From contig OY756972.1 in the NCBI GenBank assembly GCA_963580455.1, positions 2,867,001-2,931,000 of the forward strand: DNA of 64,000 bases, in the 5' to 3' direction. The position numbers and the translations under genes are program-made. Positions 1 through 10,252 of the stretch are shown here, piece after piece; positions within the stretch are counted from its first letter, which is position 1, and each line of letters begins with the position of its first letter. This stretch comes from Euonymus europaeus (lineage: Eukaryota; Streptophyta; Magnoliopsida; Celastrales; Celastraceae). The notes under the pieces are model-generated. The model did no database searches and was not told the DNA's origin. It saw only the letters and a list, made by a program, of their open reading frames with translations.

Positions 1-69
1 GCGTCTAGGCCTGAGTCGAATCGGCGATTTTGGCAGTGGTGGCTTGCGATCGATTTTCATCCTCGACAT
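1..69 (-). CDS. possible first coding exon of a gene leaving the window on the left
   Basis: Read on the minus strand from an ATG at 69, the frame stays open for 23 codons to the window edge. It encodes a basic, proline-rich N-terminus (MSRMKIDRKPPLPKSPIRLR, then further arginines). This stretch and its upstream flank are much less AT-rich than the DNA from 330 onward, as expected for the 5' end of a gene. The lysine/proline/arginine pattern looks like a real plant protein start, but I cannot name the family. The longer open frames at 80-319 on either strand have no recognisable content and are probably leader or spacer. Confidence 0.35.
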   Translation of the reverse strand, partial: MSRMKIDRKPPLPKSPIRLRPRR

Positions 70-399
70 CTGATCAGATTCAGAGAGAAACTGTATAAAG
101 ATGGAGATAGCCGGCGATGGAGGTTTTAAGCTTGATTGAGTTTGGAGGATTTGAACCGCTCCTCTTATTTTGTTGCTTTTCTAACAATTTTGGCCTCTGT
201 TTCTGGCTTTTATTGGGGACAAGGCGTCGGTTTAAATTTGAAGAGAGAGAAAGAGACTGGGAGCGCCTAACGGTCATATTTTTAATCAAACGGTCAAAAG
301 GTATTAGGTGAGAGGTCAATACGCAATAATATGATTAGCTTCTGTATGGCAAAAAAAAAAAAGGAAAGATTCAAGGAGAATGCAAATGTTTACATAAAA

Positions 400-745
400 T
401 TTATTTGGGGTCTCATCTTTATCATAAAAAAAATTACATATTTATTTACATATGTAAAATACGATATTTTAATATAATTATATTAATAAAATATATATTT
501 TTATATATTTTTCTCTACACATTTTCCTTCAAGTCAACCACTTTTCTCTCATTTATATTGCTCCCCTTAAATTTATACTAAAATTAATATTGAGACTCAC
601 ATTTATTAAAAACATCAAGTTATATATTCATTCATATCAATAATACACATTTTTTCAATACAATAATTATATCAACAAAATACGTCTCAATACAGTTTTG
701 TCGACCCATCAATATTGCACCCTTTTAATAATTGCTCTAATAAAA
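400..745. repeat. degenerate Tourist-like MITE remnant
   Basis: The stretch shares its internal layout with the better copy at 5105-5492, in reverse orientation: repeated short blocks around CAATA-CA and ATCAACAAAA-A, a conserved ACTAAAAT-AATATTGAGAC block, and a decayed terminal block near 720-740. The ends are too eroded to place exactly. Confidence 0.35.
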
Positions 746-1269
746 CTGGTTTTACTCTTCTAAAATATTAGTTCATTATTTTTTGTTTTCCCTATTTATC
801 GTGTTTTTATTTTTAGAAAATTTAGTTTTTAAGTAGTAATCTGTTTTTCTATGTTTTTTTTTTATAATGGACAATCAAAAGTGTTTTTTTAGGTTATTTT
901 CTATTTTTTAGATAATAAAAATAAAAATATGCAATTAGAAATTCAAAATGATGAAATATATAATAAAAAAAGAGATAATGTTGTAAATCATAATGGAAAA
1001 GTACGAGACAGAGAACTTTTAAGTTCCGATAAAAATTCATGATTCGCCATGAATTTTCATCATTGTTGTAACCGACCCAATATAAGTAGAAATAATTTTT
1101 AATTAAACTCCAATTACGATTTGATATGATATTCGTCATTTTTTTTATTCAAAGGAATTGGAGGTGAGGGTGTTGAACTCACTCCCTATTTAAATGGTCA
1201 ATTCTTATATGTATAGCTATTGCCGTTTAACCACATGCTCTCTTGCAATATTCATTTATTTTTAATTTA

Positions 1270-1622
1270 CCTCACGTTTGGTTGAGGAAAATAGGGGATC
1301 AGCCGAGTAAATGAGCTTTGTCAAAGCTCCTTCTCTTGTTTGATTTGTATAAAGCTCATGGCCCCCTATTCTCTTCTTGTGGAGAATAGTTATTTTTTAA
1401 ATGACAAATTTATCCTTCAATTAAAATCACATAAAATTATCAATTTATTAGAAAATGGTAATACAATATTTTAATCTATATTACAATCAATTCAAACTAA
1501 AACTCATGCTTATTCTCACATTAACCAAACATAAAATTTTTTATCTTTAAACTCATTCATCCCTCTCAATAAGTTAATGCTCAGCTCATCTTAAACTCAT
1601 TATCTCCTTCAACCAAACGTGT
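1270..1622. mobile_element. MITE, family 1, copy A
   Basis: This element of about 350 bp is bounded by imperfect inverted ends: CCTCACGTTTGGTTGAGG on the left, and TTCAACCAAACGTG on the right. A second copy lies in the opposite orientation at 41727-42116, and internal blocks match after reversal (AATAGGGG, GAGCTTTGTCAAA, GGAGAATAG, AATTATCAATTTATTA). It has no coding capacity, so it is a non-autonomous DNA transposon. No convincing target-site duplication was found, so the superfamily (hAT or other) is left open. Confidence 0.65.
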
Positions 1623-1864
1623 TGTTAGAGTTTTGAGTGCTATTCACATATACCATCATTTCATACCCCAAAGGGGAATTGAAGCTTAAAAAAGGCAAAA
1701 TTCTAGGTAGATAGTATTATGAGACTTATTAAAGGTAAAATCACTAATTTAAACTTATTTGTTATTAGGTCTAGTTTTTAGATTTTTTGTAATTAAGTTA
1801 ATTTTTTATTAGTTAAATTACATAAATGTCCTTTAAAATATGGAAAATCATTTCATTATTGTAC

Positions 1865-2085
1865 ATGGAAATCAGGTATGTTGAGCATACACGAGCCCGT
1901 AAGAGTTTACGAATTTGTTCCCCTTAAAATTTAACACTTATTGTTTAGGTTACAATATGAAAATCCGATATACTAACTCGTTAGGGTTTAGCGAATTCGT
2001 TTACCTTAGGATTTAACACCTATTGTTTAGGTTACAACATGAAAATTCGATACATGAGCTTGTTAGGGTTTAGTGAATCTTTTCC
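1865..2085. repeat. two-plus unit tandem repeat, period about 82 bp
   Basis: Units contain TTTAACAC(T/C)TATTGTTTAG, then a GTTACAA-ATGAAAAT-CGATA block and GTTAGGGTTTAG-GAAT. The same unit appears inverted at about 52250-52470. The GTTAGGGTTTA core resembles the plant telomere repeat only by chance; there is no run of TTTAGGG. Confidence 0.6.
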
Positions 2086-2685
2086 GCAAATGATAAGGAT
2101 CAAATGAATGTCAGTTCACATATGCAAACAATCCAAAAAATATCAAAAGGAAGAGATTCGTGAATCACTTAATTTTAATCTGTTACAATTTAATTAATTA
2201 ATAAATACATACATAAAACATAAAACAATTATAAAAATCTATAAGCAAACCCAAGTCTGCAGATATATATTGTTAATTGAAGTAAAGAAAACAAAATCAC
2301 AAGAAGGAAAAACTTGGGAGACAACAGGTTTGTCGAAGTGAAGCTGAAAAGGAAGCACTCGTTGCTCTTCATCCGTTTCCATGGGCAATACTTCTAAATT
2401 ACCACCTGATCTATGTTGCAGAGTAACATGAGAAACGATGTGATAAATACTGTATAAAATCTTTTGGGTTGTTTTTTTAAAATGTCATTTTGGCAATTTT
2501 CAGAGGCGAGTGGATTGAAATTTGAATTAATTTTTTTGGTGGACTAAAACCCTTAATGAGTCCACTATTTTGAATCGGCTTGCGATTCACCCCAAAAACA
2601 ATATAATGGGCGAAATGTAGTATGTATGTCCTAAGGTATGCGATTACTAAATAGACCCAAGCCCATGCCCAATTTTAATGATAGA

Positions 2686-3122
2686 TAAGCTCCGTTTATT
2701 TCACATTTAACATAATTAAAAGTTGTGGGGCTCGCATAAAATATTGTGTCAACCAAACGACACATTTTATTGATAGCTTAAAGTTGTGGACTCCATAGCT
2801 TTAAAGTATGTAAAATGAAATATTGTCATCCGGTAATTTTTCACATAATAAAACTGTGGAGTTCACAAAATTTTATAGCTATATTACATAATTGTCACTA
2901 TGTATCTTAAAAGTTTTTAATTATTTTTATTATAATATTATTTTTTATAATTTTATCTACAAAATTAATCTAACAAAAAAATGAATCAAATAACCCATAA
3001 CATTTTATATAGCTTAAAGTTATGGAACATACAATTTTTTACATAAATTTTTTGACAACTTTAAACACAATATTTTTTATATTAAAATTATAAAATACAA
3101 TTGTAAAATAAACGAATCTAAT
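2686..3122. mobile_element. MITE, family 2, copy A
   Basis: Left end CCGTTTATTTCACATTT pairs with right end ATTGTAAAATAAACG, giving imperfect terminal inverted repeats. The interior repeats 'AGCTTAAAGTTGTGGA' type blocks in both orientations. A shorter, diverged copy lies at 8148-8472. It is non-coding. Confidence 0.55.
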
Positions 3123-5074
3123 AGGTTAAGCACTTAGCAAGTTCGAAGATGGGTTCGCGCTCAATCCAAATGTACCTGTAAAGGCGACCAAGCACCACTT
3201 TAAAAATAAAAAAAACATTTTATTCATTGTGGAAATGGACGGTCACATGACAATATTGGGTGCAACTCTTCCCGCATCTCATCCATAATTGAGCCTCTTT
3301 TTATTCGTTTAACATGGGCCACAACTTTAAGGAATCAAATGAGAGAGACATGTAAGAGAAAGAAATAGCACTAAATTGATACCCCATAATCAAAACATCT
3401 CTCGATATGAGGGCGGTTATCTATCTATCTATACTATATATATTTTCGGAAATAAAGTTTTGGTTCAATACTATTTTGATACGTGGATCACTCTAACACG
3501 GTCATGCTGAATTTCTATAGCGAATAATGAATAAATATAGGATTAGTTCATGCATTTGATTCATAGTGGATTCATGAATCTATCTCTTCATTAGTTTTAA
3601 ATTATTGGGGTCTTCCCCTCACTTTAATTGCAAAAACAACAGAACATCAGATCCAAGCCCTAAAAAGATAGTAACAAAATAGTCAGACAGATGGTTCGTG
3701 AATCATGATTCTGAATCACAAAAAAGGATGGGTGAGAGAGAGCGTGTGATGAATCTGTGAATTTGAAGCATATAAGATCTTTGACTTTTGCAGTCCAACA
3801 CTACTAGGCTCTAGCGCAGATGGTTTGGCTGGCTGAAGTTTCTGTTGACTCTTTTCAATTTTCAATGTTTCTTTCTTTACTTTTTGGCTGCTTCTGTGTA
3901 GTGCATACAGAAAAATTATTTTTGAAGCAGTCGAATGTGCATGTTTCTAAGGTATTCTCAATCATTTTTTGTTTTATATGCATTCTCCATAATTTATATA
4001 CAAATTATAAAAGTTTTACTCGAGTGATTGAAATGTAAAATTTAAGGACTTATTATTATATATGATTTTGTAGCTCGAAGGATACAATTATCCAAAAAAA
4101 TAATTTTTTAAAGTTTTTTATCAACATCTTCAAATATTTAGATATATACATACATACAATCAATTAATTTTTGTGGCGTAGCCACAGGTTCAATACAAGT
4201 TATTTATGGAAGTTGGATTAGGGATCCACTGAGTGCCATGTACCCATCCAATCAGCTATAAACTTCCATTGTAGGCTTGTCTTCACGGGCTTTTCTTGTA
4301 CGGCATCCATTCCTAAATAACTGTTGTTATTTAAAATTTATTATTACAATTTAACTGTCGTATTAAGAAACCAAAGATATAACATTTTCTACCATTTTAA
4401 CCCTTATCTAAATTACACTCTTGAATTATATATATCTCTTCATGTTCTCCCCTTCATAATTAATTGCTCAAATAGGAGAGGAAAATGTTATAGTAGTACT
4501 TTTACAGGGTATTAATTGATTTTCTTAGTATTTACGCAAAGAGCAAAAACGACACTTATTTAGGAATGGAGAGAGTATACAATAGAATCCCATAGTTCAA
4601 GATTGATCATTAGATCTCGTATGATCGATTTGATTGGTCAAATATACTAATGCGATTTTTTGCCCATACAATTACTTTGATTGTCTCAAGTAATGATATT
4701 TGAGCTAAAAAAAACTCATTAATAGAGAAGAAGTGAGAGTTTCTTTTATAAACTACATTACTTGTGTTAACCCAAGCCACTTGGTACAAGTCTTGACAGA
4801 AAGTAAAGTTACATGCTCGCACCAAATTGACAAAGTAAAGTAATTTGTTAATCAGCTTTTGCAAGAGATGGGGGGGCAAAGGAACCCACTCAAATTGTTA
4901 TATTCTTCTACAATATGTAGCGTTACTCTTTTTTTTCTTTACTTTTATTCGGAAGAAACGCATGAAAACCGGAAGCATAATGTATATGCGCGTTGCATTG
5001 CATGAAAAAATTGATATGATCCGTTGCACTATTTGGGTGTGGAAAGTCAAAGGGTATATTTGTCCAAAAGTTGC

Positions 5075-5080
5075 TATAAA
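5075..5080 (+). promoter_or_regulatory. TATA box of the acyl-activating enzyme gene
   Basis: TATAAA in the context GCTATAAAATAA. It predicts a transcription start near 5105, which is exactly where a MITE is inserted (5105-5492), so the normal leader is interrupted by that element. Confidence 0.45.
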
Positions 5081-5104
5081 ATAAACATAGAAGGTTAACC
5101 GTTA

Positions 5105-5492
5105 GGGCAATTACAATGGTGGTAAGTTAATGGGACAACAAAGTTAATGTGTTTTGTTGATGTGGCTGTATTAAAAAATGTGTTTTGTTGATGTGGTTGT
5201 ATTGAGATATGTATTTTGGTGATGTGGATGATGATGTGGCTTGACTTTTTATAATAAAAGTGGGACCCAGTCTTGATTTTGGTGTAAATTTGATGGGGAT
5301 AGTATGAAGGATAGGAAAATAGTTGGGTTGGATAATGGTTTTGTATTGGGAGATGTGTTTTGCTGATGTGGCAGTATAGAAATATGTGTTATGCTGATTT
5401 GATTGTATTGAGAGTTGTATTTTTGTGAGATAGATGTGGGACCCAAAAACAAAATTGTTGGGCCATTAAAATTGTAACCATTGTGATTGCCC
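5105..5492. mobile_element. Tourist-like (PIF/Harbinger) MITE with TTA target duplication
   Basis: The ends are GGGCAATTACAATGGT on the left and ACCATTGTGATTGCCC on the right, which are inverted repeats. Both sides are flanked by TTA (5102-5104 and 5493-5495), the target duplication typical of PIF/Harbinger MITEs. The interior has repeated TGTTTTGTTGATGTGG-type blocks and no coding capacity. It ends 61 bp before the start codon of the acyl-activating enzyme. Confidence 0.85.
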
Positions 5493-5553
5493 TTAGCCTG
5501 AAGTAGGGAGGCTGTATCAGCAACGTCGTACACTGAGAGCGAAAGAGTGAGAG

Positions 5554-7689
5554 ATGGAGGGTATCATCAGGGGCTCCGCGAACTACGTCCCTCTTACTCC
5601 AATAAGCTTCCTTCAACGATCCGCGATCGTATACAGAGACAGAGTCTCTGTTGTGCATCGTGGAGTCAAGTTCACTTGGAGGGAGACCCAACAGCGATGT
5701 ACCAGGCTCGCTTCAGCTCTGGATCAACTAGGGATTTCTTCTGGAGATGTCGTATGCCCCTCGCCTCATTCTTCTCCTTCTTTCTACTACTTTGACAATT
5801 GTTTTTTATTGTAATTTTGATCTTTGTTTATTAAATGACTATTTTAATGACTCATTTTAGTGATTATTTGGCATTGATTTTATTTGCTGAATTGGGTTCC
5901 TGTTAAATCTTGTTATTTCTGGGAATTTTGATATTTGTTTATTAAATGCTTATATAATGATGCATTGTAGTAATTATTAGGTATTGATTTTTATTATTTT
6001 GTGAAATGGGTTCCCGTTAAATCTGGTTAATTTTCTTGTTGCTCTGTTTATCATTGAATCGCATGGGAGTAAAGTGTCTAAATGGTCATACTATATTATT
6101 AACTTGTATGTAGAGGTTTTTGTTTTAATTGGCATATTCAGGTTGATTTTTGCACTTGATAAACCTTTTTGTCACTTCAGATTCTTCTTTGTTTTCACTG
6201 AGGTTAACGTTATTCATCGAATTAGGTTGCTGCTTTAGCCCCAAATGTTCCAGCATTGTATGAGCTGCATTTTGGAGTTCCCATGGCCGGGGCGGTTCTT
6301 TGCGCACTCAACATACGCCAGGATTCAGCAATGGTGTCCGTTTTATTGAAACATTCAGAGGCCAAAATCATTTTTGTAGATTTCCAATTTATCCATGTTG
6401 CTCAGAGAGCACTTGAAATCCTATCCAAAACCGTGGCTAAGCTTCCCCTTATTGTGTTAATCACAGAATACGATCAGCCAGCAAACACCATTTCCACATC
6501 TCAAGTTGCTTTAGAATATGAGAATTTGTTGGCGACAGGAAAGCTGGATTTTGAGATCAGATGGCCAAAAGATGAATGGGATCCAATCTCTCTCAATTAC
6601 ACTTCCGGGACTACTTCGAGCCCAAAAGGCGTTATATATAGTCATAGAGGTGCATATCTAAATTCTTTAGCTGCTGTCCTTCTCAATGAGATGAACTCAA
6701 TGCCTGTGTACCTATGGTGTGTTCCGATGTTTCATTGCAACGGGTGGTGCCTCACTTGGGCAGTGGCGGCACAGGGAGGCACAAACATCTGCTTGAGGAA
6801 TGTCAATGCTAAAGAAATTTTCAGCAACATTGTTCACCACAAAGTGACTCACATGGGTGGTGCACCGACAGTTCTGAACATGATAATCAATGCACCAAAC
6901 AATGAGAAAAAGCTTCTTCCAAGGAAGGTGTCCGTTATGACCGGGGGTGCACCACCAGCTCCCAGAGTACTTTTCAATATGGAAGAACTAGGATTTGCTG
7001 TTACACACTCATATGGATTGACAGAAACATATGGTCCTGGAACTGTTTGTACATGGAAACCTGAATGGGACTCGCTGCCTCGAGAGGTCAAAGCAAAGAT
7101 CAAGTCTCGCCAGGGCTTGCACCATCTGGGTATGGAAGAACTTGATATAAAAGACCCGGTTACCATGAAAAGTGTACCTCCTGATGCAAAAACAATGGGA
7201 GAGGTTATGTTCAGAGGCAACACTGTAATGAATGGATATCTAAAGAATCTAGAAGCAACCAGAGAAGCATTCAAAGGCGGATGGTTTAGGACTGGGGATT
7301 TGGGAGTGAAACACCCGGACGGGTACATAGAGCTGAAGGATCGTTCAAAGGACATTATAATTTCCGGGGGAGAAAATATTAGCACAATTGAAGTGGAAGC
7401 TGTGCTTTTTAATCATCCAGCAGTTCTTGAAGCAGCTGTTGTTGGAAGACCTGATGATCACTGGGGGGAAACTCCTTGTGCATTTGTGAAGTTGAAGAAT
7501 GGGTGTAGTGCCAGTCCCGAGGAACTCATTGGGTACTGTCGAAATCGCTTGCCTCATTATATGGCCCCCCGGACTGTCGTTTTCGAGGAGTTGCCAAAGA
7601 CTTCAACTGGAAAGACTCAAAAATATGTTCTAAAAGAGAAGGCCAAAGCCATGGGAAGCATTTCAAAAAGAACCGCCAGCAAATTGTAA
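5554..7689 (+). CDS. peroxisomal acyl-activating enzyme (acyl-CoA ligase), two exons
   Basis: Enzymes of this family activate a carboxylic acid with ATP to an acyl-AMP and transfer it to CoA. Exon 1 is 5554-5751 and exon 2 is 6226-7689. The GT-AG intron joins the conserved block [16 protein letters not shown] in frame and gives 553 residues, the usual length. The AMP-binding loop [11 protein letters not shown] lies near residue 191, the GWFRTGDLG motif near 419 and the catalytic C-terminal lysine region TSTGKTQK near 528. The protein ends ASKL, a canonical PTS1 peroxisome signal. The type matches the plant AAE clade that includes peroxisomal cinnamate/benzoate-CoA ligases and short-chain or acetate ligases; motifs alone do not settle the acid used. 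A MITE sits in its predicted leader. A BAHD gene that could consume its product starts 2.6 kb downstream. Confidence 0.93.
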
Positions 7690-8147
7690 AGATTAGCTAA
7701 TCTTGCTTGAAGTATGATTCTCTGTTGATGGCTAAACTACTAGTTTGTCATATTTTCCACGTAGGGATCATTGATATATCTTTTTTAGAGAATGTAGTAT
7801 ATTGAAACTATTCACATGCTTTCTCCTTTCTTGGTTCCTTCTTGTACAGCGAGCTTGAACTCGAAATTGGTTCAAACTCAATTTTCGAGTTCGAGTTTGT
7901 TTTGAAATAGCATTGATTAAGCTGATGTTGGGGTCGGTAGGTTGAGTTTGTGAGATACATATATACATACACCGAGTACAGCTTCTACAAGGTGTTGAAC
8001 CAAATTATACTCGATTATACAATTGGTTTTAATAAAACCGAGCAGTTGATTATGAAGATAAATATAATTGAATGCAGATGACAATAACATAGTAGAAACA
8101 CAACAATAACAAAAAAAGTTATTGCTTCTAGAGTTGTGTGTTTATTT

Positions 8148-8472
8148 TCCATTTTGCACAACTTGAAATTATGGAGTTTGCATAAAATGCTGTGTCATCT
8201 CATAACTTTTCAGAGCTTAAAGCTGTGAGATTCACAGTGGTTACAATCACACTACATAATTGTCCATTTGTATATTAAAAATTTTCAATTATTTTTTATT
8301 ATAATACCTTTTTTGTAATTTTATCTACAAAATTAATATAACAGAAAATAACCAAACGGCACATAGCATTTTATACAGTTTTTTACACAATATTTTTCAT
8401 AATTTTAAGCATGTCATTTTTAACGACTTAAAACTAAGAAATAAAATTGTGAAACAAATGAACACAATGTCC
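8148..8472. mobile_element. MITE, family 2, copy B
   Basis: This is a diverged relative of 2686-3122. Shared blocks include TTGCATAAAATGCTGTGTCA, CTACATAATTGTC, AATTTTATCTACAAAATTAAT and ACCAAACG-CACATA. The ends (GTGTTTATTTTCCATTTTGC and ATTGTGAAACAAATGAACAC) are imperfect inverted repeats. Confidence 0.5.
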
Positions 8473-8689
8473 CTGTATTTACATATTCTTATTGCTTGCT
8501 TGATTTTTATCATGCAAGGTGTCCCTATTTATAGGATTGTTGACGATCCGACCGATAACTTGGGACTGGGCCCAATGTACACCTCTAGATCTTCATGGGA
8601 CAAGCTACGCTAAAAGGCCCTAGAAGAGAATATAACTTGGTTATTGTAAATGTGTGTCGCTCTCCTGGTCTCCTCTATTCTAAACCTAA

Positions 8690-9064
8690 AATGCAATAAT
8701 ACATTTTTAATGGCATATTAAATTTTAAAAATGGATCTCACATATATCTCACAAAACAGAACTCTCAATATATTCAAATCAACATAATATATCTCTCAAT
8801 ACTGTCATATCAACAAAACACATTTGTCAATATAAAAATCATTATCCAAGTCAATCACTTTCCTACATCCATATTATTTCTATCAAATTTACACTAAAAT
8901 CAAGAATGGGTCTTATATTTATTATAAAAGTCAAGCCACATCATCAAAACACATATCTTTATACAGTCACATCAACAAAACACATATTCCAATATAATCA
9001 CATCATCCAAAATATAAATTTTCACATCATTTATTGGCTTAGCAAACACCCACCATTGTGGGCG
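8690..9064. mobile_element. degraded Tourist-like MITE
   Basis: In reverse orientation this shares the internal order of the copy at 5105-5492: AAGTCAAGCCACATCATCAA, AACAAAACACAT blocks, ACACTAAAATCAAGA-TGGGTC, and a terminal CACCATTGTGGGCG. The termini have decayed. Confidence 0.5.
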
Positions 9065-9132
9065 CTAATAGTTGGCCAATGAAAAATGCTAAAAGCTATA
9101 ACATGTGAGCATGTGGTAAAATCAATAATACC

Positions 9133-9715
9133 AAAATGTGGATAAAATCCAATTGTATGGTCCAACTTCTGATATATATCCGATGCATGACAATTTAATT
9201 AAGAGTTAAATTTGTTCGGAATTTTCTAATTTGTTACTCTGTCACTCACTCCGATGTAATGCGCAGGCAAACAGTACATGCACATGGTTGTCTCAACATC
9301 AAGGGTGGGCTTATTATTGATGAATACAATCAATAATACCAAAACTTTTTATCTTAACAGAGAATCAGATGCATGCACAACACGTCTTTATGGAACAATT
9401 AACTGCATATTGCATGCAAATCATGGTCTATTCCACGTGTTGGACTTAGACATAGTTCTGGCAGTGCTGGAGTTTCTATGCTCCAGCATCTTTAGTTTTG
9501 GATGCGTCTTTCATTTGCGTTGGACAAAATATATAGCTAATAAAGACAATATCTTTCAAAACTAATCATGATGATGTCTTTCTTTACATTTGAAAAGTTC
9601 TCATCTCTCTTGCACCCGTCACTCATGAGATACACGCACACTAGTTATAATGTTCATTAATACATACATATACAATTATAAATACAACGTGCACAACATT
9701 AATTGAGACTAATGA
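9133..9715. repeat. upstream copy of a duplicated BAHD promoter segment
   Basis: The segment is repeated downstream at 9783-10200, directly before the BAHD start at 10253. Shared blocks are GTGGATAAAATCCAA, AATTTGTTACTCTG, GACAATATCTTTCAAAACTA, GAGATACACGCACACTA and ATAATGTTCATTAATACATA. This copy carries about 200 bp of extra sequence (9266-9480). The open frame at 9278-9565 falls in it and has no recognisable domain. It probably marks an older tandem duplication whose coding part was lost. Confidence 0.6.
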
Positions 9716-9954
9716 AAAGAGCTAAAAGGGTAGTATTTCACAGTTCACCCTCTCCCGCACGAGATTGAGTTATGCTAGATCCGACTTGTGGATAAAATCC
9801 AAATGTATATATGGTCCAACTTTTAATAGGCAATACGTGAGAAATTAATTGAGAGTTAAATTTTTTCAAAATTTTATAATTTGTTACTCTGCCGCTCACT
9901 CTGACATAATGCAACATTTGTAGTTTTCGATGACTCTTTTGTTTGTGTTGGACA

Positions 9955-10083
9955 AAATAGATAGCTAATAAAGACAATATCTTTCAAAACTAATCATAAA
10001 TAGATAGCTAATGAAGACAATATCTTTCAAAACTAATCATAAATAGATAGCTAATAAAGACAATATCTTTCAAAACTAATCAT
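9955..10083 (+). repeat. three tandem 43-bp units in a BAHD promoter
   Basis: Three near-perfect units (9955-9997, 9998-10040, 10041-10083) each read AAATAGATAGCTAAT(A/G)AAGA and then CAATATCTTTCAAAACTAATCAT. The upstream promoter copy has only one unit, so the array expanded in this copy. It lies about 100-225 bp before the TATA box. Confidence 0.85.
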
Positions 10084-10180
10084 GATGATGTCATCCATTA
10101 CATTTGAAAAGTTGCACCCGTCACTCACGAGATACACGCACACTAATATTATAATGTTCATTAATACATACATATACACC

Positions 10181-10187
10181 TATAAAT
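10181..10187 (+). promoter_or_regulatory. TATA box of the first BAHD gene
   Basis: TATAAAT at 10181, 72 bp before the ATG at 10253, implies a leader of about 40 nt. The same motif is kept in the duplicated upstream segment near 9677. Confidence 0.6.
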
Positions 10188-10252
10188 ACATGAACAACAT
10201 TTATTTGGAGCAGAAGAAAGAGAGAGAGATCTAGCTCCACAAGAGTAAGAAA

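Larger units (their letters stand above)
70..5070. other. intergenic DNA with transposon remnants
   Basis: No gene is recognisable here. The sequence is strongly AT-rich with poly-A and poly-T runs. The short open frames (for example 894-1139 minus, 3820-4038 plus, 4610-4879 minus) have low-complexity translations typical of chance frames in AT-rich DNA. MITE copies and a two-unit tandem repeat are listed separately. A TATA box for the acyl-activating enzyme gene lies at the right-hand end. Confidence 0.7.
7690..9132. other. intergenic DNA with MITE copies
   Basis: No gene is recognisable. It contains the 3' flank of the acyl-activating enzyme, a family 2 MITE at 8148-8472 and a degraded Tourist-like copy at about 8690-9064. 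The stretch 8520-8640 is less AT-rich but has no open frame of note. Confidence 0.6.

Noticed and set aside
1960..2085. Interstitial telomere sequence (GTTAGGGTTTAG)
   Set aside because: There is only one partial TTTAGGG per 82-bp unit and no head-to-tail run.
6849..7385. Minus-strand frame of 178 codons inside the acyl-activating enzyme
   Set aside because: Fully inside a strongly supported exon with conserved motifs; it has no recognisable content.
9278..9565. 95-codon plus-strand frame upstream of the first BAHD gene
   Set aside because: It lies in the extra sequence of a duplicated promoter, with no domain and no partner in the other copy.
9955..10083. CRISPR-like direct repeats
   Set aside because: The units are contiguous with no spacers; a simple tandem triplication.
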